36,353 nt of DNA from Polyangiaceae bacterium (GTDB lineage: Bacteria > Myxococcota_A > Polyangia > Polyangiales > Polyangiaceae): NCBI GenBank assembly GCA_023150915.1, contig JAKLKA010000069.1, positions 1 through 36,353 on the forward strand. Reading direction: 5' to 3'. This document shows, in pieces, positions 17,997 through 26,116 of the stretch. Below the pieces are notes generated by a model. It searched no databases, was not told where the DNA came from, and worked only from the letters and a program-made list of their open reading frames with translations. How positions within the stretch are numbered: the stretch's first letter is position 1; each line of letters opens with the position of its first letter. Made by a program: the position numbers and the translations under genes.

Positions 17997-19988
17997 ATGA
18001 GTCTTAGGAAGGGTGTTCTACGCGCGTCTGCCATCGGGGTCTTCGGCCTCGGTGCAGCGGCAATGGCTCCGGGTTGCGGCAGCGACAGCAGCGGCGGCGG
18101 CACGGCTACGGGCGGCACCGGCAATGTCGGCGCGACCGGCGGGATGGGCGGCGGGCTCGGCGGCGGCGGCACCGGCGCGACCGGCGCCACCGGCGGCAGC
18201 GGCGCCACCGGCGGCATGGCCGGCATGGGCGGCGGCGGCGGTTGCCCCGGCACGCTCAAGGACTGCAACGGAACCTGCACCAACACCGACTTCGACCCGG
18301 CCAACTGCGGCACTTGCGGCACGGCCTGCAAGACCGGCGAGTTCTGCTCGCAGGGCAAGTGCGACGCCAAGTGCGCGGGCACCACGCTCTGCACCGACAA
18401 GTGCGTCGACACCGGCACCGACCCGAACAACTGCGGCGCCTGCGGCACCGTCTGCAAGTCCGGCGAGGTCTGCTCGGTCGGCGTGTGCGGCATCAAGTGC
18501 GCCGGCGGCGCCACCAAGTGCGGCACCGAGTGCGTCGACACCCAGAGCAACCCGAACCACTGCGGCGCCTGCGGCGCGGCCTGCCAGTCGGGCCAGGTTT
18601 GCTCGGCGGGCCAGTGCGCCACCAGCTGCGGCACGGGTTACACCAAGTGCGGCAGCTCGTGCGTGGACACGGGCAACGACAAGAACAACTGCGGCGGCTG
18701 TGGCACCGTCTGCCCCAGCGGCCAGGCCTGCCTGCAGGGCAAGTGCGGCAGCTGCGACACGAACACCACGGACTGCGACGGCGACGGCTACGCCGGCAAG
18801 GCCGAGGGCGACTGCTGCGAGGTCCCGGGCGTCTGCGGTGCAAACCCGCAGCTCGTGAACCCCGGCGCGCTCGAGGTCGTGGGCAACGGCATCGACGACA
18901 ACTGCAACGGCTTGGCCGATCTGTTCGACAAGTCGGACACCCAGGACTGCGACGCGGCCCTGGCCAGCGACTCGTCGGACCCGAAGGACTATGCCAAGGC
19001 CCTGGGCGTCTGCCGCACCACGGAAGAGACCCCGGCCGACAAGAAGTCCAAGACCTGGGGTCTGATCGAGGCCGAGCTGCTCCGCGCCGACGGCTCGCCC
19101 GTGGGTGACAAGCGCGCCCACAGCATCCGCCCGAAGTTCGGCGACAACATCACCGCGCTCGAAGGCAAGAGCATGGTGGTCCTGTCGAGCGGCATCGCTG
19201 CGGACAAGACCCAGACCAACCCGGGCCCGAACGGCGGCACGTTCGGCTCGAACGTCGCGACCGGGCACACGCCCTCCTCGAACGTGAACATCACCACCTG
19301 CACCAGCCCGAAGTGCATCAAGGACTGGTACGGCGCCGCCAACCCGCCGCTCAAGGCAGCCAACCAGTTCCCGCAGGCTCCCGCCTGTGGCAGCGCGGGC
19401 GGCGGCACGGCGAACGACTCGGTCATGCTGCGCATCCGCCTGCGTGCACCGACCAACGCCCGGTCGTTCTCGTTCAACAGCTACTTCTTCTCGTCCGAGT
19501 ACCCTGAGTACGTCTGCTCGACCTTCAACGACCAGTTCATCACGCTGGTCGATACGCCGAGCGGGACGCCCCAGCCGATCCCCAACCCGGTCGACAAGAA
19601 CCTGACCACCTACATCGACCTGGCAACGGGTACCAAGTGGCCGGTCGGCATCAACATCGCGAAGGGCACCAACCTGTTCGCGGTGTGTGACCCCAAGGTC
19701 TCGGTCTCTGGCTCGCCCTGCTACGAGGCGGACGTCAACGCGAAGTCCTGCTCGCTCGGCGTCACCGACCTGGCCGGCACCGGCTGGGAGCCGGGTACCG
19801 GCGCGAACGCCTGCCCCGGTGGCGGCGGCACCTACTGGCTCACGGTCGCGGGCAACGTCATCCCCGGGCAGATCGTCGAAGTCCGCTTCGCGATCTTCGA
19901 CGTGGGCGACACCACCCTCGATTCGTTGGCGCTGCTCGACGGCTTCAAGTGGCTGCCGAACGCCACGCTGCCGGGCACCGGCGGCTGA
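17997..19988 (+). CDS. Stig1-repeat / choice-of-anchor-L-like lipoprotein
   Basis: A 663-residue exported protein. The lipobox is MAPGC (Cys27), followed by a Gly/Thr/Ala linker (28-82). Four Cys-rich units follow at about 83-250, each like C-V-D-T-x4-NNCGACG-x2-C-x2-G-x-x-C-x2-G-x-C, the pattern found in Stig1-type proteins of myxobacteria. Residues 258-312 match the putative metal-binding motif found beside MopE-like proteins (DCDGDGY, VGNGIDDNCNGLADLFD). The C-terminal 340 residues are beta-rich and contain SFNSYFFSSEYPEYVCSTFND, typical of choice-of-anchor L domains. A strong Shine-Dalgarno site and almost uniform C/G-ending codons suggest high expression. Probably a cell-surface or matrix adhesin; the partner is unknown. 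Confidence 0.87.
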   Translation: MSLRKGVLRASAIGVFGLGAAAMAPGCGSDSSGGGTATGGTGNVGATGGMGGGLGGGGTGATGATGGSGATGGMAGMGGGGGCPGTLKDCNGTCTNTDFDPANCGTCGTACKTGEFCSQGKCDAKCAGTTLCTDKCVDTGTDPNNCGACGTVCKSGEVCSVGVCGIKCAGGATKCGTECVDTQSNPNHCGACGAACQSGQVCSAGQCATSCGTGYTKCGSSCVDTGNDKNNCGGCGTVCPSGQACLQGKCGSCDTNTTDCDGDGYAGKAEGDCCEVPGVCGANPQLVNPGALEVVGNGIDDNCNGLADLFDKSDTQDCDAALASDSSDPKDYAKALGVCRTTEETPADKKSKTWGLIEAELLRADGSPVGDKRAHSIRPKFGDNITALEGKSMVVLSSGIAADKTQTNPGPNGGTFGSNVATGHTPSSNVNITTCTSPKCIKDWYGAANPPLKAANQFPQAPACGSAGGGTANDSVMLRIRLRAPTNARSFSFNSYFFSSEYPEYVCSTFNDQFITLVDTPSGTPQPIPNPVDKNLTTYIDLATGTKWPVGINIAKGTNLFAVCDPKVSVSGSPCYEADVNAKSCSLGVTDLAGTGWEPGTGANACPGGGGTYWLTVAGNVIPGQIVEVRFAIFDVGDTTLDSLALLDGFKWLPNATLPGTGG

Positions 19989-20005
19989 GTCGAGCGTGAG
20001 ACAGG

Positions 20006-20064
20006 GCTCTCCCCTTCCGGGGAGGGCAGCGGCGGGCGCCCCACGGGGCGCCCGTCGTCGTTTT
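20006..20064 (+). terminator. double-hairpin terminator
   Basis: Two stems follow the lipoprotein stop: CTCCCC-TTCC-GGGGAG extended by flanking pairs (20006-20027), and CGGGCGCC...GGCGCCCG (20033-20054). GTCGTCGTTTT follows the second stem. This is the best intrinsic terminator in the window and fits the strong expression suggested for the gene before it. Confidence 0.75.
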
Positions 20065-20096
20065 GTGCGAGCGCCAGCCTGGGCTAAGCCCGAGCC

Positions 20097-21191
20097 ATGG
20101 GTCCGACGTACTGGGACTACTTGAAGCTCGACCGACTGCTCGACCTCCAGGGTGGGGTCGAGGGCGACGAAACCCGGCTGAGCACCGACGAGCTCCACTT
20201 CATCATCGTGCACCAGGCGTACGAGCTGTGGTTCAAGCTGGTGCTGCGCGAGCTTCGATCTGCGCGCACCGAGCTGGCCGCGCCCCGCGTGCCCGAAGAG
20301 AAGATCCCGTTCGTGGTGCACCACCTGGGCCGCGTGACCGAGATCATGAAGCTCTTGGTCGACCAGTTCCGAGTGATGGAGACGCTGACGCCGCAGGACT
20401 TCCTGGCGTTCCGCGACAAGCTGATCCCGGCCAGCGGCTTTCAGTCGTTCCAGCTGCGCGAGCTCGAGATCTTGCTCGGCCTGGGCGACGCCGAGCGCAT
20501 CGCCTACGCTGGCGCCGACCCGCTCGAGCACATCCGCGGCCTGGCCCAGAGCTCGCCGGGCGGGCGTCAGGCGTGGGGACGCATCGAGCAGGCACGCTCG
20601 GAGCCGACGCTGCGCTCGGTGCTCCACGACTGGCTGTATCGCACGCCGGTTCAGGGCTCGGGGCCCAGCGAGCCCGGCGACGACGCCACCGTCGAGCGGT
20701 TCGTCGCCAGCTACTTCGCCGCGTTTCAGCGCGCGAACGCCCTGAAGACCGGCCAGCTCGTGGCGTCGCTGGGCGGCGACGCGGCGGCCATCGAGGCACG
20801 AATGCGCGACGCCGAAGCGGCGGCCAAGCGCTTTCTGTTCGCCGAAGACGTGACCGAAGCCGAACGCGCGCGTGTGCGTCGGGTGCGCGCGGGCGTGCTG
20901 TTCATCGAGAGCTATCGCGAGCTGCCGCTGCTTGCGTGGCCCCGCCTGCTGATCGACTCGGTGGTCGAGCTGGAAGCGCAGCTGGTGATCTTCCGCTCGC
21001 GGCACGCTCGCATGGTCGAGCGCATCATCGGCCGCCGGGTCGGCACCGGCGGGTCGAGCGGCGTCGACTATCTGGACCAGACCGCGCGCTATCGCGTCTT
21101 CAGCGAGCTCTGGTCGGTGCGAACGCTGCTCTTGGCGAAAGAGCATCTGCCGCCCCTCGAGCGCGCCGAGGCCTACGGGTTCGCGCGATGA
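20097..21191 (+). CDS. kynA: tryptophan 2,3-dioxygenase
   Basis: A 364-residue heme enzyme that opens the indole ring of tryptophan to N-formylkynurenine, the first step of the kynurenine pathway. Family motifs run the whole length: YWDYLKLDRLLDLQ (5-18), DELHFIIVHQAYELWFK (31-47, with active-site His39), LLVDQFRVMETLTPQDF, PASGFQSFQLRE (111-122) and the heme-ligand region SRHARMVERIIG (His303) followed by GTGGSSGVDYL. The length is slightly greater than the common bacterial form (about 280) because of inserts in the middle. No kynureninase or formamidase gene is adjacent. No Shine-Dalgarno site precedes the ATG. It converges on the phosphoesterase gene with one base between stops. Confidence 0.95.
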   Translation: MGPTYWDYLKLDRLLDLQGGVEGDETRLSTDELHFIIVHQAYELWFKLVLRELRSARTELAAPRVPEEKIPFVVHHLGRVTEIMKLLVDQFRVMETLTPQDFLAFRDKLIPASGFQSFQLRELEILLGLGDAERIAYAGADPLEHIRGLAQSSPGGRQAWGRIEQARSEPTLRSVLHDWLYRTPVQGSGPSEPGDDATVERFVASYFAAFQRANALKTGQLVASLGGDAAAIEARMRDAEAAAKRFLFAEDVTEAERARVRRVRAGVLFIESYRELPLLAWPRLLIDSVVELEAQLVIFRSRHARMVERIIGRRVGTGGSSGVDYLDQTARYRVFSELWSVRTLLLAKEHLPPLERAEAYGFAR

Positions 21192-21192
21192 G

Positions 21193-22176
21193 TCAGCGCT
21201 GCTGCTTCTTCTTCCGCTGCTGCTCTTTCTTCACCACGGCAGCCGCGCGCGCGTAGCGCTTCTTCTCGGAGGGGGCGCGGCCGGGTCGCGGCGCTTGCTC
21301 GGAGTGCGGCTCGTCGAAGCTTCCGGGCTCGTGGCCCAGCTCGAAGATCGTCACCTCGCGTCGGCCCCGCTCGCCGATGCGCAGCGGCATGACCGACGCG
21401 CCGACCCCAGCGCCCACGTAGACCGCGCCACCGGCGCCGGCGCCGGCGCCGCCGTTACGCGCACCGTACAGGCCGTGCACGTACTTGTGCCCGGCCAGGC
21501 GCCCGATGGCCAGCTCGTGCAGGCGCGCGAGGGTGACTTGCCCCGCGTGGGTGTGCCCCGACAGCACCAGCGGCACGCCGTGCGCCCAGAGCACGTCCGC
21601 TTCTTCCGCAATGTGTGAAAGGCCGATGGTCGGCAGGTCGCGCGACAGCCCGCGCACGGCGTCGGCCCACGACGCATGCCCGGTGTACGCGTCGTCGAGC
21701 CCCACGATCTGCAGCTTCTGTCCCCGGAAGGTGAGGACGGTGTGCTCGTTCGACAGCACCTCGGCGCCGCCGCGGCGAAGCGCCTGTCGCACCTCTTCGG
21801 CGCCGGCCCAGTAGTCGTGGTTGCCGAGCACGCACAGCACAGGGGCGTCGAAGCGGGACACCAGCCACGACAGTTGGTCGAGGTAGAGCTGGCTGTGACA
21901 GACGAAGTCCCCGGTGATCACCACCACGTCGGGGGCCTCGCGGTTGGCCAGCTCGACCGCCGTGTCTTGCACGGCCTCGGGCGTGACGCGCCCGACGTGC
22001 AGATCGGTCAAGTGGGCGATGCGCAGGTGGGACAGCGCGCCCACGTGCGCACCGGGGCCGGCGAAGCGCCGCACGCGGAACTGCGGCGAGATCTTCTGGG
22101 CTTGCGGCGACAACGGCCGGCGAGAACGCCGGTGGCCGTCGGCGTGCAGCCCCGCCGGCGAGTGCGCTTTCGACAC
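21193..22176 (-). CDS. calcineurin-like metallophosphoesterase
   Basis: A 327-residue metallophosphoesterase with the full dinuclear metal set in order: DLHVGR (D-x-H), GDF, GNHDYW, LSHIAEE and GHTHAG. It resembles the YkuE/YaeI group, which often act at the membrane on phospholipid-like or UDP-sugar substrates, but no membrane helix is evident here. GTG 22176 is the upstream candidate start. The first 45 residues are basic and not conserved-looking, so a later GTG just before LSHLRIAHLTDLHVG is possible. The last 30 residues are a Lys/Arg/Gln tail (KKRYARAAAVVKKEQQRKKK) that could bind nucleic acid or membrane lipids. Confidence 0.88.
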   Translation of the reverse strand: MSKAHSPAGLHADGHRRSRRPLSPQAQKISPQFRVRRFAGPGAHVGALSHLRIAHLTDLHVGRVTPEAVQDTAVELANREAPDVVVITGDFVCHSQLYLDQLSWLVSRFDAPVLCVLGNHDYWAGAEEVRQALRRGGAEVLSNEHTVLTFRGQKLQIVGLDDAYTGHASWADAVRGLSRDLPTIGLSHIAEEADVLWAHGVPLVLSGHTHAGQVTLARLHELAIGRLAGHKYVHGLYGARNGGAGAGAGGAVYVGAGVGASVMPLRIGERGRREVTIFELGHEPGSFDEPHSEQAPRPGRAPSEKKRYARAAAVVKKEQQRKKKQQR

Positions 22177-22228
22177 GGAGTCGACAATGTAGCGCGGGGG
22201 GGGCCGCGATCTCGCGCCGAATTTGCGA

Positions 22229-22522
22229 TCAGAAGCGGCCGCGGACGACCAGCTCGGCGCCGCCCGGGCGGCGATGCACCCGCGCCTGCGACCACATGCG
22301 CTCCACCGCCAGGCTCAGGTCTTGGCCGGGCTCTGCGGCTTCTTTGTGCGCCGCGGTCTGGCGACCCAGGTCGATCTGAGGGCCCTGAGCGCGCCAGCCC
22401 TCGAGCAACGTGACCTCCAGCGCCGACGCGCCCCGGGAAGCCGGGGCCCGGCGCTCGGCGGCCGCCGTCCGGGTTGTCCCCAGGGCCAGCACCGCCGCCA
22501 CGATCACCAGTCCGAGCCGCAT
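22229..22522 (-). CDS. small exported hypothetical protein
   Basis: A 97-residue protein from ATG 22522 (an upstream GTG at 22543 is also in frame). It has a signal peptide MRLGLVIVAAVLALGTTRTAAA with likely cleavage after AAA. The mature part is about 75 residues, charged, without cysteine, ending in ELVVRGRF. No family recognised. It lies 52 bp upstream of the phosphoesterase gene on the same strand, so co-transcription is possible. Confidence 0.55.
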   Translation of the reverse strand: MRLGLVIVAAVLALGTTRTAAAERRAPASRGASALEVTLLEGWRAQGPQIDLGRQTAAHKEAAEPGQDLSLAVERMWSQARVHRRPGGAELVVRGRF

Positions 22523-22655
22523 GTCCGCCGTGAGTGCAGACACCGTGCCACCTGCGCCTTTGCGCTCACCGCCGCGATTTCGCGGTTTCGGCCGCCCGGC
22601 GTTTCCGGATCTGCTGAGGGCCGCAGCCTACAGCTGATGGCTCGGGCCCTCAGGG

Positions 22656-23171
22656 CTACTTCCCGAGCTTGCCGCTGATGTCGGACCCGAGCTTGTCGAG
22701 GTCGTCCATCTTCTTCTTCTCGGCACCGGTCGGCGCCTTCTTCTTGGGCGGGTCGTCGCTGGGCGCCTTGGCCGCCACCGGGGCCGGATCACCGCCGCCG
22801 CCCGCCGCCGGTGCCACGCCGCCGCCCGCCGCGGGCTTGGCGGCCTCTTCCGCCTTCTTCGCCTCTTCGGCCGCCTTCTTCTTGGTGTCCTCTTCGGCTT
22901 GCTTGGCGGCGACGGCCTCGAGGCTCTTGCGAGTGATCTCGATGTGGCGCTTGCGCTCTTCGGGCGTCATCCCAGCCAGCGGGTCTTCGACGCTCGAAAC
23001 CGCGGCAGCGCTCGCCTTGGGCTTGCCGCCCATGCTCTTGACGGCGATCACGCCGCCCACCAGCAGCACCGCGCCGATGATCCCGAACAGGACCAGCGGG
23101 TTGGACTTCTTCATCGGGATGGCGTCGAGGGACGCGTCGGCGGCTTTCGAGCTCGGGTTCGGTGAGGCCAT
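22656..23171 (-). CDS. membrane-anchored Lys/Ala-rich protein
   Basis: A 171-residue protein with one membrane helix near the N-terminus (about 25-45, PLVLFGIIGAVLLVGGVIAV). A charged segment, probably coiled coil, follows (EERKRHIEITRKSLEAVAAK and EEDTKKKAAEEAKKAEEAAK), then a Gly/Pro/Ala linker and a short C-terminal helix (MDDLDKLGSDISGKLGK). The layout resembles TolA/TonB-like periplasm-spanning proteins, but no TonB C-terminal domain is present. Unknown function. It lies 133 bp upstream of the small exported protein on the same strand. Confidence 0.72.
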   Translation of the reverse strand: MASPNPSSKAADASLDAIPMKKSNPLVLFGIIGAVLLVGGVIAVKSMGGKPKASAAAVSSVEDPLAGMTPEERKRHIEITRKSLEAVAAKQAEEDTKKKAAEEAKKAEEAAKPAAGGGVAPAAGGGGDPAPVAAKAPSDDPPKKKAPTGAEKKKMDDLDKLGSDISGKLGK

Positions 23172-23227
23172 GGGCTGCCAAAGAGTACGTGCTGGGCCGA
23201 GCCCGGTCCAGGGTCCGCGTGCGCTTT

Positions 23228-23250
23228 GCCGGCCGGGGGAGCAGGCCGGC
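23228..23250 (-). terminator. hairpin after the acyl-CoA dehydrogenase gene
   Basis: A perfect 7-bp inverted repeat GCCGGCC/GGCCGGC with a 9-base loop lies 45 bp past the dehydrogenase stop, before the next minus-strand gene. It has no T-run, so termination is plausible but weakly supported. Confidence 0.4.
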
Positions 23251-23294
23251 GCGAGACCGCGACAAACCTGGGGTTTCGGCGGGCTTACACGGCC

Positions 23295-25037
23295 TCACAC
23301 GTTGTCCCAGCTGAACTTCTCGGCGTCGAAGGCGTGATCGGCCAGACCCTTGATCAGCTCGTCGTCGTTGATGTCGATCAGGCCGAAGGCGTGCTTGACC
23401 CGACGCTCGACCTGCCCGCTGAACACCTTGAGAATGTCGACCTCTTTGGCGGCCTTCTCGGCCCCGAGGGCGGCCAGCGAGGCGTTCACCCGAGAGATCA
23501 CGCACGCCAGCACGAAGAGGTCGATCATGATGTTGGCCAGCCGGCGCGACGCCAGCTGCTTGCCGATGATGTTGCGCCCGTGCTTGCGCAAGATCCGGTC
23601 CACTGCCGCCGCCAGGTGGCGAGTCAGCTCTTCGAACACCGTGGTCGCCTCGTGCAGCTCGGGGCTGACCAGCGTGAAGCGGCTGCGCGCCCGGGGAATG
23701 CCCGTCACCAAGCTGGCGTGCTTGAGCGCGTACTGGCGCAACACACCAAAGCCCTTGATCGGGTCGTCGAACAGGCCTCGCATGCTCGACGACAGCTCTT
23801 TGAGCTGACTGCCCACGTCGTTCATCGCAGTCAAGGCGATGAACAAGCGCAAGATCTCGTTGGTCCCTTCGAAGATGCGATTGATGCGCGCGTCGCGAAT
23901 CATGCGCTCGTAGGGGTATTCGCACATGTACCCATTGCCGCCGGCGATCTGCAGTGCCTCGTCGGCGGTGTGCCACAGCGCCTCGCTGGCAAAGACCTTG
24001 CTGATCGCCGCCTCGACGGCATAGTCCTCGTAACCGCCGTCGATCAGCGCGGCGACCATCTCGACCGCGGCCTCCGTGGCGTAGCAGTCGACGACCATCT
24101 GGCCGACCTTCAGCTTGATCATGCCGTATTCGCGGATCGACTTGCCGAAGGTCTTGCGCTCGTTCGCGTACTTCGTCGAGTGCTCGATCAGCTTCTTCAT
24201 GGCGCCAATGGCGCCGCCACCCAGCCCGGTGCGCCCGTTGTTCAAGATCGCCATCGCGACCTTGAACCCCTTGTTCTCTTCGCCCAGCACGTTCTCCGCC
24301 GGAACCCGTACGCCGTCGAAATGCACGGTGGTGGTGGAGCTGGCGCGCAGCCCCATTTTGTCTTCGTGGGTGCCCACGCTGACGCCCGGCATGTCGCGGG
24401 TGACGATGAACGCCGTGATGTGGGGCTTGCCTTCGAGCTCGCCGGTGCGGGCGAATACGGTGAAGAAGTCGGCGATGCCCCCGTTGGTGATCCAGAGCTT
24501 GTTGCCGGTCAGCACCCAGCCGTCGCCGTCCCGCTCGGCCCGGGTCTTGAGGGCCGCCGCGTCCGATCCGGCACCGGCCTCGGTCAGGGCGAATGCCGCG
24601 ATCATCTCGCCGGTGGCCAGCTTGGGCAGATAGCGCTGCTTCTGCTCGGGGGTGCCGAACAAGAGCAGCCCACGCATGCCGATCGAGCTGTGCGCCCCCA
24701 CCGTGACCGCCACCGAGGCGTCGTACTTGGCGATCTCTTGCAGGGTGCGGGCATACGACGCGCTCTTGAAGCCCATGCCGCCGAACTCTTCGGGAATGAC
24801 CAACCCGAACAGGCCGAACTGCTTGAGCTCTTCCACGAACGCGGCGGGCATCTCGCCGGCCCGGTCCCACTTGCGGAAATCCTCGGCGCGCGGTCCGAGC
24901 AGCTGCTTCACCGAGTCGATCACGCCGTGCAGCGTCTCTTTCTGCTCCGCGGCCATGGCCGGGTACGGGATCAGGACCTGCTCTTCGATGATGCCCATGC
25001 ACAGGGAGCTCATGAAGCTGACGCTGGTGTCGACCAT
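23295..25037 (-). CDS. VLCAD-type acyl-CoA dehydrogenase
   Basis: A 580-residue flavoprotein that oxidises acyl-CoA to trans-2-enoyl-CoA, the first step of beta-oxidation. The dehydrogenase core covers about 30-410: FGLFGLVIPEEFGGMGF, AFALTEAGAGSDAAAL (FAD/substrate signature), LTGNKLWITNGGIADFF, and the catalytic-base motif RIFEGTNEILRLF (Glu390), the position used by VLCAD and ACAD9. The extra C-terminal helical domain of about 170 residues also matches that subgroup, which in mitochondria handles long chains and associates with membranes. Start ATG 25037. It is divergent from a SUMF1-like lipoprotein gene (110 bp). Electrons would go to ETF, which is not encoded here. Confidence 0.94.
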   Translation of the reverse strand: MVDTSVSFMSSLCMGIIEEQVLIPYPAMAAEQKETLHGVIDSVKQLLGPRAEDFRKWDRAGEMPAAFVEELKQFGLFGLVIPEEFGGMGFKSASYARTLQEIAKYDASVAVTVGAHSSIGMRGLLLFGTPEQKQRYLPKLATGEMIAAFALTEAGAGSDAAALKTRAERDGDGWVLTGNKLWITNGGIADFFTVFARTGELEGKPHITAFIVTRDMPGVSVGTHEDKMGLRASSTTTVHFDGVRVPAENVLGEENKGFKVAMAILNNGRTGLGGGAIGAMKKLIEHSTKYANERKTFGKSIREYGMIKLKVGQMVVDCYATEAAVEMVAALIDGGYEDYAVEAAISKVFASEALWHTADEALQIAGGNGYMCEYPYERMIRDARINRIFEGTNEILRLFIALTAMNDVGSQLKELSSSMRGLFDDPIKGFGVLRQYALKHASLVTGIPRARSRFTLVSPELHEATTVFEELTRHLAAAVDRILRKHGRNIIGKQLASRRLANIMIDLFVLACVISRVNASLAALGAEKAAKEVDILKVFSGQVERRVKHAFGLIDINDDELIKGLADHAFDAEKFSWDNV

Positions 25038-25147
25038 GCGGATCGAGTACCCCAGCCTCGCCTGGTCGGCGACCCTTTTGACCCGAGCCCGCGATCCGCT
25101 TCGGGTTTGCGCGACGCCCGCGGCGACAGTATGAGAGCGCGGCCCCG

Positions 25148-26080
25148 ATGCTCCGACCTGCCCACGCGCTTCGAACGCTCGCCCCTGCCCTGCTGCTGGT
25201 GTGGCTCACCGCGCCGAGCTGCAAGTCGAGCCGGGCGTCGGACGGCGCCGCCACCACCGCGGCCGCCACCGCGCCAGCGCCTGCGCCGGCGGCATCCCTC
25301 ACGCCCGACGCCGCCGAGCCGGCGGACGCGGCAGCGGCCGACCTGGCGCCGCCGGCGCGCACCGAGGGGTGCGAAGCCGGCATGGTGCGGGTCGAGGGCG
25401 ACTATTGCCCGGCCGTGATGCAGGACTGCGTCGAACACCACCCCGAGTACAAGTCCCGCAAGGGTGAGAAGACCGTCAGCGAGCGGTGCATGAAGTACAA
25501 GCAGCCGTCGACCTGCGTGTCGAAGGAGAGGAAACGCCTCTCTTTCTGCGTCGATCGCTACGAATGGCCCAACCAGGTGGGCCAGCTGCCGCGCGTCTTG
25601 ACCTCGTGGCTCGAGGCCAAGGCCCTGTGCGAGAAGGCGGGCAAGCGGCTCTGTACCGAAGACGAATTCAACTTCGCCTGCGAGGGGCCCGAGATGCTGC
25701 CCTATGCCACGGGCTACGTCCGCGACCAGGCCAAGTGCAACATCGACAAGCCGTACGTGCAGCCCGACCAGTCACGGCAGATGGCGACCTACGACAAGTG
25801 CCCGGACAACGAGTTCTGCCGCTCGGAGATGAAGCGCCTGGACCAACGGCACGCCATCGGGGCCAAGCACAGCTGCGTGTCCTGGGCGGGGGTGGTCGAC
25901 ATCAACGGCAACGTCAACGAGTGGGTCGAGATCCCCGGCGAGAAGCACCCGAATCGCAGCGGGCTGAAGGGCGGGTGGTGGGGTCCGGTGCGCAGCCGCT
26001 GTCGCCCCACCGTCACGTTCCACAAAGAGTTCGACTACGGCTACGAAGCCGGCTTCCGCTGCTGCAAGGACACCAAGTAG
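25148..26080 (+). CDS. SUMF1-like lipoprotein, paralog A
   Basis: A 310-residue lipoprotein (lipobox TAPSC, Cys25) with an Ala/Pro/Asp linker to about residue 72 and a SUMF1-type domain: GMVRVEGDYC, FCVDRYEWPNQVGQLP, CEKAGKRLCTEDEFNFACEG, INGNVNEWVEIPG, LKGGWWGPVRSRCRP and GFRCC. Compared with true FGE, the C-terminal catalytic Cys pair is absent, leaving one Cys in RSRCRP and the terminal CC. An extra Cys-rich insert after GDYC (C-x12-14-C pattern with VSERC and STC) is shared with the protein at 28420 but not with the one at 3676. Probable periplasmic or surface binding protein. Confidence 0.88.
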   Translation: MLRPAHALRTLAPALLLVWLTAPSCKSSRASDGAATTAAATAPAPAPAASLTPDAAEPADAAAADLAPPARTEGCEAGMVRVEGDYCPAVMQDCVEHHPEYKSRKGEKTVSERCMKYKQPSTCVSKERKRLSFCVDRYEWPNQVGQLPRVLTSWLEAKALCEKAGKRLCTEDEFNFACEGPEMLPYATGYVRDQAKCNIDKPYVQPDQSRQMATYDKCPDNEFCRSEMKRLDQRHAIGAKHSCVSWAGVVDINGNVNEWVEIPGEKHPNRSGLKGGWWGPVRSRCRPTVTFHKEFDYGYEAGFRCCKDTK

Positions 26081-26081
26081 T

Positions 26082-26105
26082 GCGCCAGTCGCCAGCGACT
26101 GCGCC
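26082..26105. terminator. hairpin between convergent genes
   Basis: CAGTCG-CCAG-CGACTG (26086-26101) lies in the 36-bp gap between two convergent stops and could serve both strands. There is no T-run on either side. Confidence 0.4.
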
Positions 26106-26116
26106 AGCCGCATGAG

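Noticed and set aside
18018-21146. A very long open frame on the minus strand, over 1,000 codons, opposite the Stig1-like lipoprotein and tryptophan dioxygenase genes
   Set aside because: It lies antisense to two clear genes and encodes only Ala/Arg/Val-rich sequence without domains. Long empty antisense frames are expected at this GC content.
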